This document shows positions 8,365 through 17,332 of a DNA stretch of 64,000 nucleotides, one piece after another (within the stretch, counting starts at the first letter, position 1; every line of letters starts with the position of its first letter). The notes beneath the pieces are model-generated. The model saw nothing but the letters and a program-made list of their open reading frames with translations, was not told the DNA's origin and searched no databases. Origin of the DNA: Nocardia sp. BSTN01 (GTDB lineage: Bacteria; Actinomycetota; Actinomycetes; Mycobacteriales; Mycobacteriaceae); NCBI RefSeq assembly GCF_015354405.1, contig NZ_JADKYP010000015.1, positions 1-64,000 on the forward strand, given 5' to 3'. Position numbers and translations under genes: made by a program.

Positions 8365-9351
8365 TCACCAGAGTTGCTCTGGAACCAGAACAGTCCAGAC
8401 CTGTCCCGGCGCGAAGGGGATGACTGCACCAGTGGGGGTGGTATACGTTGTGCCCGCCTCCGGAGAGGGCCGGGACCACATGGCCGGGAACTCTTGACCG
8501 TCGCGAAGTACAAGTGCCTGACCGCTACCGGTCGTCTGGGCCAGGGGTGAGACGCTGCCCGCCACGTCGCTGATGGCCGAGTTCTGCACCGGCACACTCT
8601 GCAGCACGACCGTACTCGGCGTGAGTCGTCCGGTATCGGCAGCGCTGTAGGCAGCACCATCCATGGACACCAGCCAGCCGTGATCGCTGGGTGACCAGTC
8701 GAAGCCGACCACCGCAGCCGGATACCGCGCTTCGTCATGTTGCGTGGGCCGGCCGCCGGCAGGCGCAGGACCGAAGTGCAGTTGCGAAGCCTCCGGCCAG
8801 CCGCCGCCTTCGGGCAACTGATCGGGGCGGACGAACATGTTGTGCGGAGCGTCGCGACTGTAATCGCGGAAGTACGCCGCGGGTTGCCGATCGGCCGAGG
8901 CGTTCTGGAGCGAGGAGGAATCGAGGGCGGGAATCAGCTCGGGTGCGGAACCAGAGGATGCCAACGTCGGGTTACCGAACTGGGCCAATAGCGTCAGATC
9001 CGTTTCCCGCGCACTCCGGACAGGCCCGATCACCGGAGGTTTCTGTGTCGAGAACACCGCGGCCAGCCGACTCAAACCACCCTCGACCGGCTCGACGTAG
9101 ACCACATCGGCGGCTCCGAGCCCAACCGGTGGCCGTGCCTGCGGACTGTTGTCTATCTTCGCGACCAGCACGGGCACGCCTACCCGGGAGGGTGGGGGCG
9201 ACTCAGGTGCCGCCTGCTCAGGTCCGGTGCGGGTAGCGGTGCCAGTGCCGGTGCCGGTGCCGGTGCCGGTGCCGCTACTGCACGCGAACGTAGTGCACAT
9301 TCCCAAGCTCATCAGGAACGCGGCAATCCACACCCACCATCGCTGTTGCAT
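8365..9351 (-). CDS. DUF3048 domain lipoprotein
   Basis: A 328-residue exported protein. A short N-terminal hydrophobic segment ends in a lipobox-like TFAC (Cys24 as predicted lipid anchor), followed by a low-complexity Gly-Thr linker encoded by a hexanucleotide repeat. The body carries the DUF3048 pattern (VLVAKIDNSPQARPPVGLGA, then ADVVYVEPVEGG and IGPVRSARETD; later SAPELIPAL and a WSPSDHGWLV region). DUF3048 proteins are cell-envelope lipoproteins of unknown biochemical activity in actinobacteria and firmicutes. It is transcribed divergently from dapA. Confidence 0.9.
   Translation of the reverse strand: MQQRWWVWIAAFLMSLGMCTTFACSSGTGTGTGTGTGTATRTGPEQAAPESPPPSRVGVPVLVAKIDNSPQARPPVGLGAADVVYVEPVEGGLSRLAAVFSTQKPPVIGPVRSARETDLTLLAQFGNPTLASSGSAPELIPALDSSSLQNASADRQPAAYFRDYSRDAPHNMFVRPDQLPEGGGWPEASQLHFGPAPAGGRPTQHDEARYPAAVVGFDWSPSDHGWLVSMDGAAYSAADTGRLTPSTVVLQSVPVQNSAISDVAGSVSPLAQTTGSGQALVLRDGQEFPAMWSRPSPEAGTTYTTPTGAVIPFAPGQVWTVLVPEQLW
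9239..9274. repeat. Hexanucleotide tandem repeat (GTGCCG)n
   Basis: Six consecutive units of GTGCCG (the first reads GTGCCA) inside the DUF3048 lipoprotein gene, encoding alternating Gly and Thr directly after the lipobox cysteine. As the unit is 6 bp, copy-number changes would lengthen or shorten the tether without a frameshift. Confidence 0.9.
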
Positions 9352-9521
9352 AAGGCAAACCTCTAGCTACCAATTTACGCCGCCCTCGACCCCTCGGGCC
9401 GGTCGCTGGTTGACGCTTTTGGTCCCCGGTGAGCGCCCGTCGAACCACCCCGACGACGCACTTCGCGTGTGCACGGACCGTCCGCACGGAAGGTGAGGTG
9501 CTCGCCTGTAATCTCACGATC

Positions 9522-10412
9522 ATGGTGGACACCCCCTTCGGTCGAGTCATCACGGCGATGGTGACCCCCATGCACGCCGACGGCTCGATCGACTACGACG
9601 GCCTGCAGAACCTCGCCGTATATCTCGCCGACCACGGCCACGACGGATTGCTGGTCAACGGGACCACAGGTGAGTCCGCCACCACCACCGACGAGGAGGA
9701 CTACGCCTGCGTGCGGGCGGTGGTCGAGGCCGTAGGCGACCGCGTCCAGGTGATGGCCGGCTGCGGCACCAACGACACCGAGCACTCCACTCGTGCGGCG
9801 CGCGAGATGGTCGCCTGCGGGGCCGACGCTCTGCTCGTTGTCACGCCGTACTACAACAAGCCGCCGCAGGACTGCATCCTCGAACACTTCCGTCTGGTCG
9901 CCGAGGCCGGCGGCGGCGTGCCCGTCATGCTGTACGACATCCCGGGCCGGACCGGGACGGCGCTGAGCACCGACACCATTCTCCGCGCGGCCGACATTCC
10001 CGCCGTGCGCGCCGTCAAGGACGCCAAGGGTGATTTCTTCGAGGCCAGTAGGCTCATGTCGCAGACCGACCTGCTCTGGTATTCCGGCGACGACGTCGTC
10101 AACCTGCCACACCTCGCTCAAGGCGCGACCGGCATCGTGTCGGTGGTCGGACACGTCGCAGGCGTTCTCTACGCGGAGATGATCGCCGCCGTCGACCGCG
10201 GCGACCTGCCTCGGGCACGCGAGCTCCACCGGCGCCTCATCCCCGCCGTCGATGCGATCATGCACGTCTCACAAGGCGCCATCCAGTCCAAAGCCGCCAT
10301 GAAAATGCTCGGCGTCATCTCCTCCGACGCGCTGCGCATGCCATACCGGCAGGGCCCGCCGGAGCATCAGCAACGCCTGCGTGCCGGACTCGAGGAATCC
10401 GGTCTGTTGTAG
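9522..10412 (+). CDS. dapA: 4-hydroxy-tetrahydrodipicolinate synthase
   Basis: A 296-residue TIM-barrel enzyme condensing pyruvate with aspartate semialdehyde in lysine and diaminopimelate synthesis. Visible signatures: NGTTGES (46-52), the catalytic Tyr in MLYDIPGRTG (Tyr138) and the Schiff-base lysine in AVKDAKGD (Lys166). The open frame begins at 9429, but ATG 9522 fits the family start (MVDTPFGRVITAMVTP). It stands alone between an unrelated lipoprotein and accessory DNA, not with dapB or other lysine genes, so it may be a second dapA copy or a related aldolase; the residues seen favour DapA. Confidence 0.9.
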   Translation: MVDTPFGRVITAMVTPMHADGSIDYDGLQNLAVYLADHGHDGLLVNGTTGESATTTDEEDYACVRAVVEAVGDRVQVMAGCGTNDTEHSTRAAREMVACGADALLVVTPYYNKPPQDCILEHFRLVAEAGGGVPVMLYDIPGRTGTALSTDTILRAADIPAVRAVKDAKGDFFEASRLMSQTDLLWYSGDDVVNLPHLAQGATGIVSVVGHVAGVLYAEMIAAVDRGDLPRARELHRRLIPAVDAIMHVSQGAIQSKAAMKMLGVISSDALRMPYRQGPPEHQQRLRAGLEESGLL

Positions 10413-11178
10413 ATCAGGTTCGACTGATGCGCCATGCACCTCCGAAGTGACTCTGCGGGAAGCTATTTCGAAACCAGGCAGCTGTTTGGGATGCATCGGC
10501 GCCCCGATTTTTCGCCACAGGCATCAGGGGCCCCCGAGATCGGCCGACAGCTCTCCCTCGCCTACCGGGCATTGGTGTCGCCAAGCTCAGCTGGCGCGCA
10601 CAGTCGCATTCTAGTTGAGTGGGTTCGAAATCGCAGTCGTTCACTGAAAGCGACTGCACGGCTACCGGTTCCACGGTTCCCCGGCGCCACACGTGTGGTG
10701 GATTGACCGGTCGCCAGATCGAAGGCGGCGCTGATTCGTTCCGGCCGTTTATCGACATGAGCGAGATCGGAAACATGATCGCCCATACGCCCATGCCCTC
10801 GGCCATAGCCATCATGTACCCAACCGGATCACGAGTGCTCCCGGGCGGGCGAAGGGTGTAAACCATGCCCCAAAGACCGGACGGTCCCGTCATCGGGGTC
10901 CGGTCACAGGAGATGCATATCCCCCGATGGGTGCGCCCGGTATTCACGAGCCGGACTGGCGATGCCAATCGCCCGTCGACAGAGTAGGCCGCATCGGCCC
11001 CCGTCGTACTCATGCTGCGCCAGCCCGAAATGTGAACCTTCAGCCGAGGAAATCGACTGTTACAGAAGAGCATCCGGCGACGATGTTCCTCGACGGAACA
11101 CCACCGCGGTACCCACCGCCGTCCGAAAGCATGCAAGTGCCCTCGCCGACGTCCCCTGCCTGACAGGAAAGTACAAGC
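10413..11178. other. 766-nt stretch without a clear gene
   Basis: No confident gene. On the minus strand a frame open from about 11013 to 10414 contains one protein-like segment near 10755-10893: GLWGMVYTLRPPGSTRDPVG, then a hydrophobic helix (MMAMAEGMGVWAIMFPISLM). The rest of that frame has poor composition. It may be a small membrane protein or a fragment of one, at the edge of the decaying defence region. Confidence 0.35.
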
Positions 11179-12039
11179 ATGAGCAGCATTACTCCGCACT
11201 ACCGCACGATCAAGGATCTGCTGCAGACCCGATCGTTCGCCATCGACGAGTACCAACGGGAGTACAAGTGGGAGCGGAAGAACATCGAAGAGCTGGTCGC
11301 TGACCTGCTCTCGAAGTTCGCCACCGATTATCATCCCGGCGACTCACCGAGGGCCGCGACCGGGTACGGCGACTATTTCCTCGGATCGATCATCGTCACG
11401 CACCGTGGAACCAAGGGGTATCTTGTCGACGGGCAACAGCGGGTGACGTCGCTGACGCTGCTTTTGATCTTCCTGTACCGGGAGGCGCGCGAGCGCGGAC
11501 TCGCTGTCAGCTCGACGATCGAGCCGTTGATCTTCTCCGACAACTATGGTGAGCGAAAATTCAATCTCGATATCACCGAACGTGTTCCGGTGCTCAAGGC
11601 GCTCTTCAACGGCGAAAACTTCGATGCGACGGGCAAAGACGAGTCGATCGTGAACATTGTCTGCCGCTACCGTGACATCGAGTCGCTCGACCTCGCGGGC
11701 GAGCTGGGCGACGGTCTGGAGACGTTCATCTATTGGTTGATCGGCAATGTCGGCCTGATCGAAATCTCCACCACGACCGACGCGCACGCGTATTCGATCT
11801 TCGAGACGATGAACGACCGTGGAAAGCCACTGAGCCCGGTCGACATGCTGAAGGCGTATTTGCTCGGCGCTATCGACCAACACCAACCGCAGTTCACCGC
11901 CTTCCTGATGCGAGAGCAACTGCCATTCAAGCCCTACACCGAGTTCGGCAAGTCCGAGCAGGAGGAGCGAGTCAAGTTGGTCCTGGAACTGGCGCGCCGC
12001 GTGTGGAACCCGGACCGCCTCGAGCAGTATCGATTCTGA
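11179..12039 (+). pseudogene. DUF262 (GmrSD/DndB-like) gene with internal deletion
   Basis: 286 residues remain of a family usually about 550-700 long. The N-terminal DUF262 domain is well preserved: IDEYQREYKWERKNIEEL (about 23-40), YFLGSIIVT, LVDGQQRVTSLTLLL and ETMNDRGKPLSPVDMLKAYL. Directly after it comes a segment (PFKPYTEFGKSEQEERVKLV, ending RRVWNPDRL) that in full-length relatives forms the extreme C-terminal tail. The intervening region with the DUF1524 HNH-type nuclease is missing, so an in-frame internal deletion is inferred. DUF262/DUF1524 proteins are modification-dependent nucleases of GmrSD type used against phage. The remaining protein could still be made, but without nuclease. 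Confidence 0.75.
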
Positions 12040-12138
12040 ATGCTCTGGACGGCGCGGCCCCACGGCCACGCCGTGGCCGACGAGCAGTCCCGATGACGAG
12101 CAGCCCGGCCGACGAACATTGGCGGGCTGCTCGCCATT

Positions 12139-12573
12139 TCACTCGTCGTCGTTCCAGCGTGGAAACCGTCGCGTCGCCCGCGTCTCGGGCCGATCGTGGT
12201 CACCCGACATCCAGTTGCCGCCTCGCCCCCACGCATTGAGGAGAACTCCGACCCAGCGGCCGTCCTCATCGATCAAGCAGTGCTCTTCGGCATCGCCGCG
12301 ACAGATCGCTTCGACGAGCCTCAGCGCGGGCACCGGCTGACTGGTGTCCTCGGCGACGTAGTCGGTGACAATGTTGAAACACCACCCGGTTTCGATCCGG
12401 GCGGCTTCGTCGTCGAACCGGGTGACCGCAATTCTTCCCGCCTTGTCGCCAGGCGGTATCGCGCGTGCGGTGAGCAGCACGAGGGACTCGTGGAGAAATG
12501 TGTCAGCGTCGTACTTCACCGCCAAATCGCATAGCGCCACAACGAATTCATCCCAGCCACCCTGTTCGCTCAT
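12139..12573 (-). CDS. Hypothetical cytosolic protein paired with secreted protein
   Basis: A 144-residue acidic soluble protein of unrecognised family. AAGGAG precedes the ATG at 12573 with spacing of about 9 nt. It lies 16 nt downstream of the secreted-protein gene at 12590 on the same strand, so the pair is probably one transcript. A charged, Trp-containing C-terminus (WGRGGNWMSGDHDRPETRAT) follows an alpha/beta-like core. An immunity or chaperone role for the secreted neighbour is possible; nothing in the sequence proves it. Confidence 0.7.
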   Translation of the reverse strand: MSEQGGWDEFVVALCDLAVKYDADTFLHESLVLLTARAIPPGDKAGRIAVTRFDDEAARIETGWCFNIVTDYVAEDTSQPVPALRLVEAICRGDAEEHCLIDEDGRWVGVLLNAWGRGGNWMSGDHDRPETRATRRFPRWNDDE

Positions 12574-12589
12574 CCTTGGTCGCTCCTTG

Positions 12590-13036
12590 TCAGCCGCAGG
12601 GGTCGGTGACCGTGCCCGAGTACTGCCACGCCATCGAGCCGGACGGGCGTCCGCCGTATACGCCGCGACCGCTGGCGGCCGTGCGATACTCCCCGTTTTC
12701 ACATCTGAAATTCGACTGGCCAGTGTATTTTTGGCCCGCCTTGGGTGCATCGTGTGGAGTCTTGTCGGGACCAGAGACAACCACCCACTTGCCGCCCTGC
12801 TTCCGCTCGATTTGCACGACGATCTCCAGCGAGTCGATGTCGGCGGTGCAGGAGATTCGTCCCTTGCCCACGATCCACCCGGGCGACCCCTTCGAATGGT
12901 GTGGGTTGTTCGCCGTGATGTGGCATGTAGCGTTACCGTTCCCTGGTGCGGCTCCGGCGCTGGCCGGTACCAGAAGCGGCGCTGCGATCGCCAGCGCGGC
13001 GAAGCCGATCTTGAGCACAGCATGGCTCACATTCAT
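12590..13036 (-). CDS. Secreted four-cysteine protein
   Basis: 148 residues with a clear Sec signal peptide (hydrophobic core at about 8-24, cleavage near ASAGA-AP). The mature part of about 115 residues has four cysteines (ATCHI, ISCTA, FRCEN and the C-terminal DPCG), enough for two disulfides, and is rich in Gly, Ser and Lys. GGAGGGGG lies just before the ATG at 13036; the 17 codons further upstream in the open frame are not needed. It belongs to no family I can name. It is first in a two-gene unit with 12139-12573. Confidence 0.8.
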   Translation of the reverse strand: MNVSHAVLKIGFAALAIAAPLLVPASAGAAPGNGNATCHITANNPHHSKGSPGWIVGKGRISCTADIDSLEIVVQIERKQGGKWVVVSGPDKTPHDAPKAGQKYTGQSNFRCENGEYRTAASGRGVYGGRPSGSMAWQYSGTVTDPCG

Positions 13037-13241
13037 AGAGTCCCCCTCCGAAGTGTTTGTGCGGCGCGAAATTTCGGATCCGCACATCTAGTTGGATGCG
13101 CCGAGATGCCTGCCGGTTCCGACCAATCCCCTTGAATGTCTGTGATGTAGGCCACCAGATATGGACTCGGGAAACATGCTGCCGCCCGCGGCCGACCGCT
13201 GAAGCTTGCATCTCAGATGAGCGATACGCCTACCTCCGCCG

Positions 13242-13508
13242 TCACTGGTCGCCCCCGATCTCGGCCGGCAGTTCTCCGCTAGCCCATCGCGCATAGGTGT
13301 ATTCGGGTTCGACGGTGATCACATCGGCGACTTCCACCAGCTTCGCGGGGACTACACCGCCCTCGAAGTGGTCGACGCTGGGGACGAACACAGCCTCGAC
13401 GCCGAGTCGTTCGGCAACGTTGCGGACCCGAAGTCCGACGTCGTCTACCTGGGTCGTGAATGTGATGATCTTGCGCAGGTTGTACCCAAGTCGCTTTGCC
13501 AGCGCCAT
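13242..13508 (-). pseudogene. 5'-truncated conserved actinobacterial gene
   Basis: 88 residues of natural protein sequence (AKRLGYNLRKIITFTTQVDD to TYARWASGELP). The text starts abruptly in what looks like the middle of a domain (the usual form would have an N-terminal strand before ARRLGYNL), and no ribosome site precedes the ATG at 13508. The next convincing coding sequence, on the other strand, also lacks its 5' part and begins about 75 nt away. I therefore take it as the 3' part of a gene cut by the same rearrangement. Function unknown; resolvase-like folds have a similar look. Confidence 0.5.
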
Positions 13509-13583
13509 CGATCGCGAGGTGCGTGGACAGTTTCAGCGGCTCGCAGAAACCGAACGCGTGCGAGGCTGGGAGCGCGCAGGCAA

Positions 13584-14378
13584 TTCTCGGTCACCTCCGC
13601 GCGGATCGCGATCCTCACCAACGGCCGCGAATATCAGGTGTTCACCGATGGCGACCGTCCGAACATCATGGACTCGAAGCCGTTCCTGGTGTTCGACATC
13701 CTCGACATGGACAACGCCCTCGTGCCCGAGGTCGCGAAACTGTCCAAGAAATCTTTCGACCTCGATTCGATCGTGAGCGCCGCCGAGGAGCTCAAGTACA
13801 TCGGGCAGATCAAGCGCTTACTGGCACTCGAGGTCAAGAACCCGACCGACGACTGGGTCCGCTACTTCACCACCCGTATCTACGAGGGCAAGGCGACACA
13901 GCGCATCGTCGACCAGTTCCGAGTCCTGGTCGCGAAGGCAGCCGCACAGTTCATCGCCGATCAGGTGAGCGACCGCCTGAATTCCGCCCTCGGTGAGAAC
14001 ACGAGCACGGTCGTAGCGGCCCCCGCCGAAGCGGTTGCGAACGAGACTGTGCAGCAGGCAGCTGAGGATTCGAAACTTGACGATGACATCGTCACCACTG
14101 AAGAAGAACTCGACGGCTTCAACATCGTCCGCGCCATCCTCGCCAAGGAGGTCGATCCCAACCGCGTCCACTACCGCGACGGCAAGGTGTATTTCGCCAT
14201 CCTGCTCGACGACAACAACCGCAAACCGGTTGTGCGCCTGCACTTCAACGCCAAGAGCGTCAAGTTCATCACGACGTTCGAGAACGGAAAGGATGGCGAA
14301 CGGCACGACATCGAGAGTGTGGTCGACCTGTACCAGCATGCGGACCGGCTGCTGGCGACGGTGAAGAACTACGGGTGA
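13584..14378 (+). pseudogene. HsdR_N / COG4748-type restriction nuclease, N-terminus lost
   Basis: About 264 residues matching the region after the nuclease core of COG4748 proteins (type I restriction enzyme R protein N-terminal domain family). Recognisable stretches are FSVTSARIAILTNGREYQVF, MDSKPFLVFDILDMDN, the SFDLDSI / LKYIGQIKRLLA block and a C-terminal domain with YFAILLDDNNRKPVVRLHF. Relatives carry about 90-100 residues more at the N-terminus, including the PD-(D/E)XK nuclease residues; here the upstream part of the open frame (from 13368) reads as noise. The catalytic part is gone, so the gene is most likely dead. Confidence 0.75.
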
Positions 14379-14543
14379 CCAACTCGGTTGCACCCCGGCA
14401 GGGCTGGTGCACGGTACGGGCTCTCGATGACTCGCCGCGCATCAGACCCCAACGGATACCGCTGGCCCGCCGTGATCACCGACGTGCCAGGGCCAGCGGT
14501 GGCCCGATGGACGGGTGGCACAGGCTTCGTCTAACATCGCCAT

Positions 14544-14885
14544 GTGAGTGACAACGGGGGGAATACCGTTCCTGGACAGGGATTTTCAGTCGTTCCGGCT
14601 CAAGTCCGAGACGTCGGAACCTACGTATACGGCCTGGCTGAAACTCTGTCGGGAGCTTTGGATTCCGCAGCCGAGGAAGTGGCCGAACTGCTGAACAGCA
14701 GTTGGACCGGTGACTACGCCGACGAATTCGCCGAAGGGTGGCACGAAGTCGAAGACGGCGGCCGCCAGATCTTCTCCGCCCTCACTTCGATGGCCGAGAA
14801 ACTGGGCGTTACCGCCGACACCTTCGCCACTACCGACGAAGCCAGTGCCGCAGCCCTCGGCATCCCGAAGCTCAACTGGTCGTAA
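14544..14885 (+). CDS. WXG100 family type VII secretion protein
   Basis: A 113-residue ESAT-6/CFP-10-type protein: two helices separated by a WXG turn (W54-T-G56), no signal peptide, acidic. GTG start at 14544. It opens a compact operon in which the second WXG100 gene starts 5 nt after its stop, so the two probably form a secreted heterodimer that accompanies the large exported protein encoded next. Confidence 0.85.
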   Translation: MSDNGGNTVPGQGFSVVPAQVRDVGTYVYGLAETLSGALDSAAEEVAELLNSSWTGDYADEFAEGWHEVEDGGRQIFSALTSMAEKLGVTADTFATTDEASAAALGIPKLNWS

Positions 14886-14890
14886 CTGCC

Positions 14891-15193
14891 GTGGCCTCAC
14901 GTTTCACCGTAGATCTCGAACACCTCGACCAGCTCGTCACGCGGCTGTCCGGCCTCGCCGGATTCATCGACGACCACCTCGACGACATCCACCAGCGGGT
15001 CACTGCCCTCCGCGGCACCGGTTGGGAAGGAGTCGCCGCCCGCGCCTACGACGACGCCCATCGTGAATGGATCAGCGGGGCAAAAGAACTCGTCGACGGT
15101 ATCCGCGAAATGAGCGATGCCGCCAAGGCCGCGCACGCCGGCTACAGCCGAGCTTTGGAACTCAACCGACGCATGCTCGAAAGCGGCCAGTGA
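14891..15193 (+). CDS. WXG100 family type VII secretion protein (partner)
   Basis: A 100-residue helix-turn-helix protein with W45-E-G47 in the turn, the hallmark of WXG100 substrates. GTG start at 14891, inferred because it follows the preceding stop by 5 nt and gives the canonical family length. Only one base separates its stop from the GTG of the toxin candidate, so coupling is very tight. Likely the CFP-10-like half of the pair with 14544-14885. Confidence 0.85.
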   Translation: MASRFTVDLEHLDQLVTRLSGLAGFIDDHLDDIHQRVTALRGTGWEGVAARAYDDAHREWISGAKELVDGIREMSDAAKAAHAGYSRALELNRRMLESGQ

Positions 15194-15194
15194 C

Positions 15195-16673
15195 GTGATC
15201 GTCGACTGGGAGACCTATTACGACGCCGCGAAGAAATGCCACGACCTCGCCACCGAACTCCGCAAAGCGGATAAGCCCGTCCACGACGCGGCCAAAGGCG
15301 ACTGCAGGAAGATGGCCGGCGATGCCCCAGGGTGCAGCGATTGGGGCCACGCCTACGACGAGGTGAGCCGCAAGACCTTGCAGGCGTGTGCGAGCCTGGC
15401 CAACGCCCTGACCAACTACGGATCAGTCCTGTACGCCCAGGGTTACAACTGGGGCATCGCCAACAAATCCAATCCGCCTCCTCCGAGGCCGCACACCGGT
15501 CAGGTCGGCGACTACAAGGTCTCCCTTCCGAGTTCCATCGGCGACAACGGGGACGGATACGAGAAGAAGGGCGGGCTGCAAGGGTTCTTCAACGACCTCT
15601 CCGCCAAACTCATCCAGGTCTTCGGGAAACTTCCCAACGGCGACAGCAACGGACTGCGGACCGCCCACACCACGTGGAGCACCTTCGCTGCCAACGGCAC
15701 CGTTACCAACGCGGCGGCAACGATGTCCGCAATCTCCGCGCTGTTCGACGGCATGGACGACGATGGCCATCGCGAGCGCATCCAAGACTATTTCACTACC
15801 CTCCGGAACAGCGCCGATGCCGTCGCTACCGCCGCGGGCAACATCACGGCTCCGATCGACAACTACCGCCAGGCGACCGACGACCTGAGATCCCACGCGA
15901 CGGAAGCAATCAACAAACTGACGACAGCCTTCGTAGTGACCGCAGTCGTCGGAGGCGCCTTGTCGGTGTTGAGTCTCGGAGCGGCCGAAGTCGGTGCCGC
16001 GGCCGAAGTCACCGAAGCTGTCGCGGCCACCGTTGAGGCGATCGAAACCGCATACCACACCACCGATATGAGCAAATCCATCGGTGACATCCACGACAAT
16101 CAGCGCAAAATCACCGCCTTCGAGCCGATCCCTTCCAACGACCTCGACCGGGCCGTCAATGCTCTCACGTCGATCATCGGCGTGCGGGTCGTTCTCATCG
16201 ACGACCACGGTGCCACCGCGAATCCCTCCAACTCCCCTGGTACGGCGGAATACTCCACACGTCTGGAAGAACTCGCGAAGGACGCGGCGAAGAATGGGAA
16301 GATCACCAAACAGTCCAGACGCGAAGCCGAGGTCGGTCTCAGCGCCGAACACAATGGCTTGATTCCGGGACCGATATCTCGGGCAGAGCCGGGACCCAAC
16401 GGAGAGGATCGCGGAGAGTTCGTAGATTCATCCGGTCAGCGTTGGGACGTGAAGAGTTCACCGGATTTCCAACCCAGCTATCGAAAAGCGCCGGGGATGC
16501 CGATCCCACCACAGTCGGACGAAAAGTTCACTGATATGATCAACGATGATATTGCAGACGGGGAGCACATCATAATCGATCCCGACGGAATGTCGCCCGA
16601 CCGCAGAGCGCACTTGGAGCAGCTGGTCAAGAACAATCCCAACTGGCAAGGAAAGGTCGTCTGGTCCCAGTGA
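15195..16673 (+). CDS. Type VII-exported polymorphic toxin candidate
   Basis: 492 residues from GTG 15195. The N-terminal about 100 residues are helical and end in a YNWG element; a glycine/aspartate-rich middle and a hydrophobic alanine-rich stretch (about 244-264) follow. The last 110 residues form a separate domain: after SAEHNGLIPG (383 on) come E408, D411 and W417-D-V-K420 (GEFVDSSGQRWDVKSS), a spacing reminiscent of PD-(D/E)XK-type nuclease toxins of CdiA-like polymorphic systems. Two WXG100 genes precede it and two small genes overlap its end by 4 nt, the standard order carrier-toxin-immunity. The nuclease assignment is an inference; the toxin assignment rests on architecture and context. 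Confidence 0.7.
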   Translation: MIVDWETYYDAAKKCHDLATELRKADKPVHDAAKGDCRKMAGDAPGCSDWGHAYDEVSRKTLQACASLANALTNYGSVLYAQGYNWGIANKSNPPPPRPHTGQVGDYKVSLPSSIGDNGDGYEKKGGLQGFFNDLSAKLIQVFGKLPNGDSNGLRTAHTTWSTFAANGTVTNAAATMSAISALFDGMDDDGHRERIQDYFTTLRNSADAVATAAGNITAPIDNYRQATDDLRSHATEAINKLTTAFVVTAVVGGALSVLSLGAAEVGAAAEVTEAVAATVEAIETAYHTTDMSKSIGDIHDNQRKITAFEPIPSNDLDRAVNALTSIIGVRVVLIDDHGATANPSNSPGTAEYSTRLEELAKDAAKNGKITKQSRREAEVGLSAEHNGLIPGPISRAEPGPNGEDRGEFVDSSGQRWDVKSSPDFQPSYRKAPGMPIPPQSDEKFTDMINDDIADGEHIIIDPDGMSPDRRAHLEQLVKNNPNWQGKVVWSQ

Positions 16674-17332
16674 GAGATACCTTCGCACGTTCACCGGACG
16701 ACGTATCGCGCTGGCCGGACAATGCGATCACTGCTGCTTGTTTACACACATATTTTTCAAGTCTTACTGACCAACTGGACAGTGAAGTAGTTGTCGAGGA
16801 ACTACTGGGTGGCGATAACCTCGACTTCAGGGGCGCCGATCTTTCGGGCATGGAACTTCTCGGCGCGTCACTGCTGGGCGCCGACCTGACCGGCGTCAAT
16901 TTCACGGAGACCGATCTGTACCAGGCGTGGATGATGGCTGCCGATCTGTCTCGTGCGAACTTCTCAGGTGCGGATTTGCGAAAAGTCGAGGGCCGCGGAT
17001 GCGTCGGTCGTGCCACGATATTCCGAAGCGCTGTTCTACAACGAGCAGTATTCGATGACTGCGTGTTAACCGACGCCGATTTCCACGGAGCGGACCTACG
17101 ACGCACGACTTTGTCCGGATCTGATCTCGAACGTGTGGATCTCTCGCTGTGCCAGTTCGGCCGGACCAGGTTGCGAAACTGTCGAATCGGGGGCGCCGAC
17201 GTCACAGGGGCCAGCGGTACGGTGATCGGTCCAGTAGATGTCGGAACCGCACAATCGCAGATCGTGAACGGCCCGGAACTGCAGCATTGGTTCGCTGAAC
17301 ATGGTGCGCCGGATGTCAGGGTAGAAATGTGA
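16670..17332 (+). CDS. Pentapeptide-repeat protein, likely immunity protein
   Basis: 220 residues. Residues about 45-190 show the A(D/N)LxX pentapeptide pattern repeatedly (LDFRGADLSGMELLGASLLG, then ADLTGVNFTETDL, ADLSRANFSGADL, ADFHGADLRRTTL), which folds as a right-handed beta helix. GTG start overlapping the toxin stop by 4 nt. Pentapeptide proteins protect targets or neutralise partners, and the position directly after the toxin candidate makes an immunity role likely. Alternatively it could shield DNA gyrase; nothing in the sequence decides that. Confidence 0.85.
   Translation: MRDTFARSPDDVSRWPDNAITAACLHTYFSSLTDQLDSEVVVEELLGGDNLDFRGADLSGMELLGASLLGADLTGVNFTETDLYQAWMMAADLSRANFSGADLRKVEGRGCVGRATIFRSAVLQRAVFDDCVLTDADFHGADLRRTTLSGSDLERVDLSLCQFGRTRLRNCRIGGADVTGASGTVIGPVDVGTAQSQIVNGPELQHWFAEHGAPDVRVEM

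Noticed and set aside
10414-11013. Full-length 200-residue CDS on the minus strand
   Set aside because: Only one short segment looks like protein; most of the frame is rich in rare-looking Arg/Pro/Cys text and no ribosome site was found.
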